From Ferrithrix thermotolerans DSM 19514 (GTDB lineage Bacteria > Actinomycetota > Acidimicrobiia > Acidimicrobiales > Ilumatobacteraceae): a stretch of 41,882 nucleotides of DNA. Shown one piece after another: positions 41,183-41,882 of this stretch; position 1 is the stretch's first letter, and every line of letters starts with the position of its first letter. A model generated the notes under the pieces. The model made no database searches. It worked only from the letters and a program-made list of their open reading frames with translations, and was not told where the DNA came from. Where the stretch lies: contig CAMASN010000027.1 of assembly GCA_945861025.1 (NCBI GenBank), positions 1-41,882 on the forward strand, in the 5' to 3' direction. Made by a program: the position numbers and the translations under genes.

Positions 41183-41882
41183 TGAGTGACTCGCTGCCCG
41201 AAGTTGGTGCCACCGGACCACTGGTTGGCTATCGCGTTGTGGAGCTTGGTGTGTGGGTTGCCGGGCCTGCATCGGCCGGCCTGATGGCCGATTGGGGTGC
41301 CGAGGTCATCAAGGTCGAGCCGCCTTCCGGTGATCCGCAGCGATCCATTTTCGGTGCGCTGGGCGTAGCGAATCAGCGAGGCGTGCCGCCGTTCGAGATC
41401 GATAACCGCGGCAAGCAATCGGTGGTCATCGATCTGCACACCGAGCCCGGTCTTGCCCAGGTGTTCGGACTCTTGGCAACCGCCGATGTGTTCATTACCA
41501 ACGTGCGTCCCGCTGCGCTCGAACGTCTTGGACTTGATCACGCTGCGGTCATCGAACGTTTTCCTCGATTGGTCTACGGCAGCCTTACGGGCTACGGCTT
41601 GCAAGGCCCCGATCGCGACCGCGCCGGTTACGACGTTGGTGCGTTTTGGGCTCGCAGTGGTATGGCACACACCTTGGTGCCTCCTGGCGAGTTGCCTCCG
41701 GCCATTCGCAGCGGCATGGGTGATCATGTCACCGGCATCACGCTCGCTGCGGGGGTCTTGGCCAAGCTGCTCGAGCGCGAGAGAACAGGTCGGGGCGGTC
41801 TGGTCGCAACGTCGTTGTTGCGTGCAGGCATCTACACCATTGGCTGGGATGTTGGCATCCAACTGCGGTTCGGCAAACGCGA
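41182..41882 (+). CDS. Family III CoA-transferase (CaiB/BaiF), 5' part only
   Basis: ATG 41182 overlaps the MFS stop. The frame stays open to the window end, giving 233 residues of a usual 380-400. VVELGVWVAGPASAGLMADWGAEVIKVEPPSGD is split here into its two known parts: the N-terminal VVELGVWVAGP and GAEVIKVEPPSGD. GYGLQGPDRDRAGYD and MGDHVTGITLAAG (likely catalytic Asp) follow. It moves CoA between acyl groups. CaiB acts on carnitine, but this family is very broad, and the gene is 30 kb from the carnitine genes. Confidence 0.9.
   Translation, partial: MSDSLPEVGATGPLVGYRVVELGVWVAGPASAGLMADWGAEVIKVEPPSGDPQRSIFGALGVANQRGVPPFEIDNRGKQSVVIDLHTEPGLAQVFGLLATADVFITNVRPAALERLGLDHAAVIERFPRLVYGSLTGYGLQGPDRDRAGYDVGAFWARSGMAHTLVPPGELPPAIRSGMGDHVTGITLAAGVLAKLLERERTGRGGLVATSLLRAGIYTIGWDVGIQLRFGKR

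Noticed and set aside
41182-41882. CaiB-type transferase as part of the carnitine pathway
   Set aside because: The family is very broad, the gene is coupled to an efflux transporter, and it is 30 kb away from the carnitine genes.
1-41882. CRISPR arrays, insertion sequences, rRNA genes
   Set aside because: No regularly spaced repeats, transposase-like proteins with terminal repeats, or rRNA-like sequence were seen.

Overview
The window is a gene-dense chromosomal segment of moderately high G+C from an actinobacterium. Evidence: the conserved order comM-dprA-xerC-WhiG/FliA-type sigma factor-M23-rpsB-tsf-pyrH-frr-cdsA-dxr-rip1-ispG, a NucS/EndoMS mismatch endonuclease, the phoH-ybeY-CorC cluster, frequent GTG starts, and many starts with a TANNNT box only 6-9 nt upstream (leaderless type). 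The compact layout suggests Acidimicrobiia (Ilumatobacter-like), but that rank is inferred from general resemblance only.

Layout. 1-352: the end of an unrecognised ORF, a paired 9-bp direct repeat and a sequence resembling the 3' end of tmRNA, together a possible integration-site scar. 399-2255: an ECF sigma factor with a membrane-anchored partner and its own ECF-type promoter, divergent from a cupin lipoprotein. 2315-3661: a GH29 alpha-L-fucosidase. 3658-10744: a set that reads as a complete aerobic route from gamma-butyrobetaine or carnitine to glycine betaine plus acetoacetyl-CoA: a 2-oxoglutarate dioxygenase, a carnitine dehydrogenase fused to a thioesterase, a BKACE enzyme and acetoacetyl-CoA synthetase, with a metallophosphoesterase between them. 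10745-13030: a membrane GGDEF-EAL protein. 13229-16146: phoH-ybeY-CorC, with a possible leader peptide. 16156-17985: an SDR, an EthD-like protein and a DUF2461 protein. 18000-21611: a SufR-like regulator with an Fe-S type cysteine pattern, divergent from two adjacent PLP fold-type-II enzymes of unknown substrate. 21671-22683: clpP and a small lipoprotein.

22856-36262 is the housekeeping block: DNA uptake and processing (comM, dprA), chromosome dimer resolution (xerC), an alternative sigma factor, a LytM/M23-fold protein that has lost its zinc ligands, translation factors (rpsB, tsf, frr), UMP kinase, CDP-diacylglycerol synthesis, and two MEP-pathway enzymes (dxr, ispG) flanking a site-2 protease. 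36259-41882: manA, nucS, a UbiB/ABC1 kinase, a DHA2 efflux transporter, and the start of a family III CoA-transferase cut by the window edge.

No rRNA, complete tRNA, CRISPR array, insertion sequence or intact prophage was seen. No stretch over about 300 bases lacks a gene; the longest (147-398) holds the putative att scar. The most interesting items are the butyrobetaine/carnitine catabolic island, the SufR-like/PLP-enzyme cluster, the degenerate LytM protein, and several small regulatory structures.
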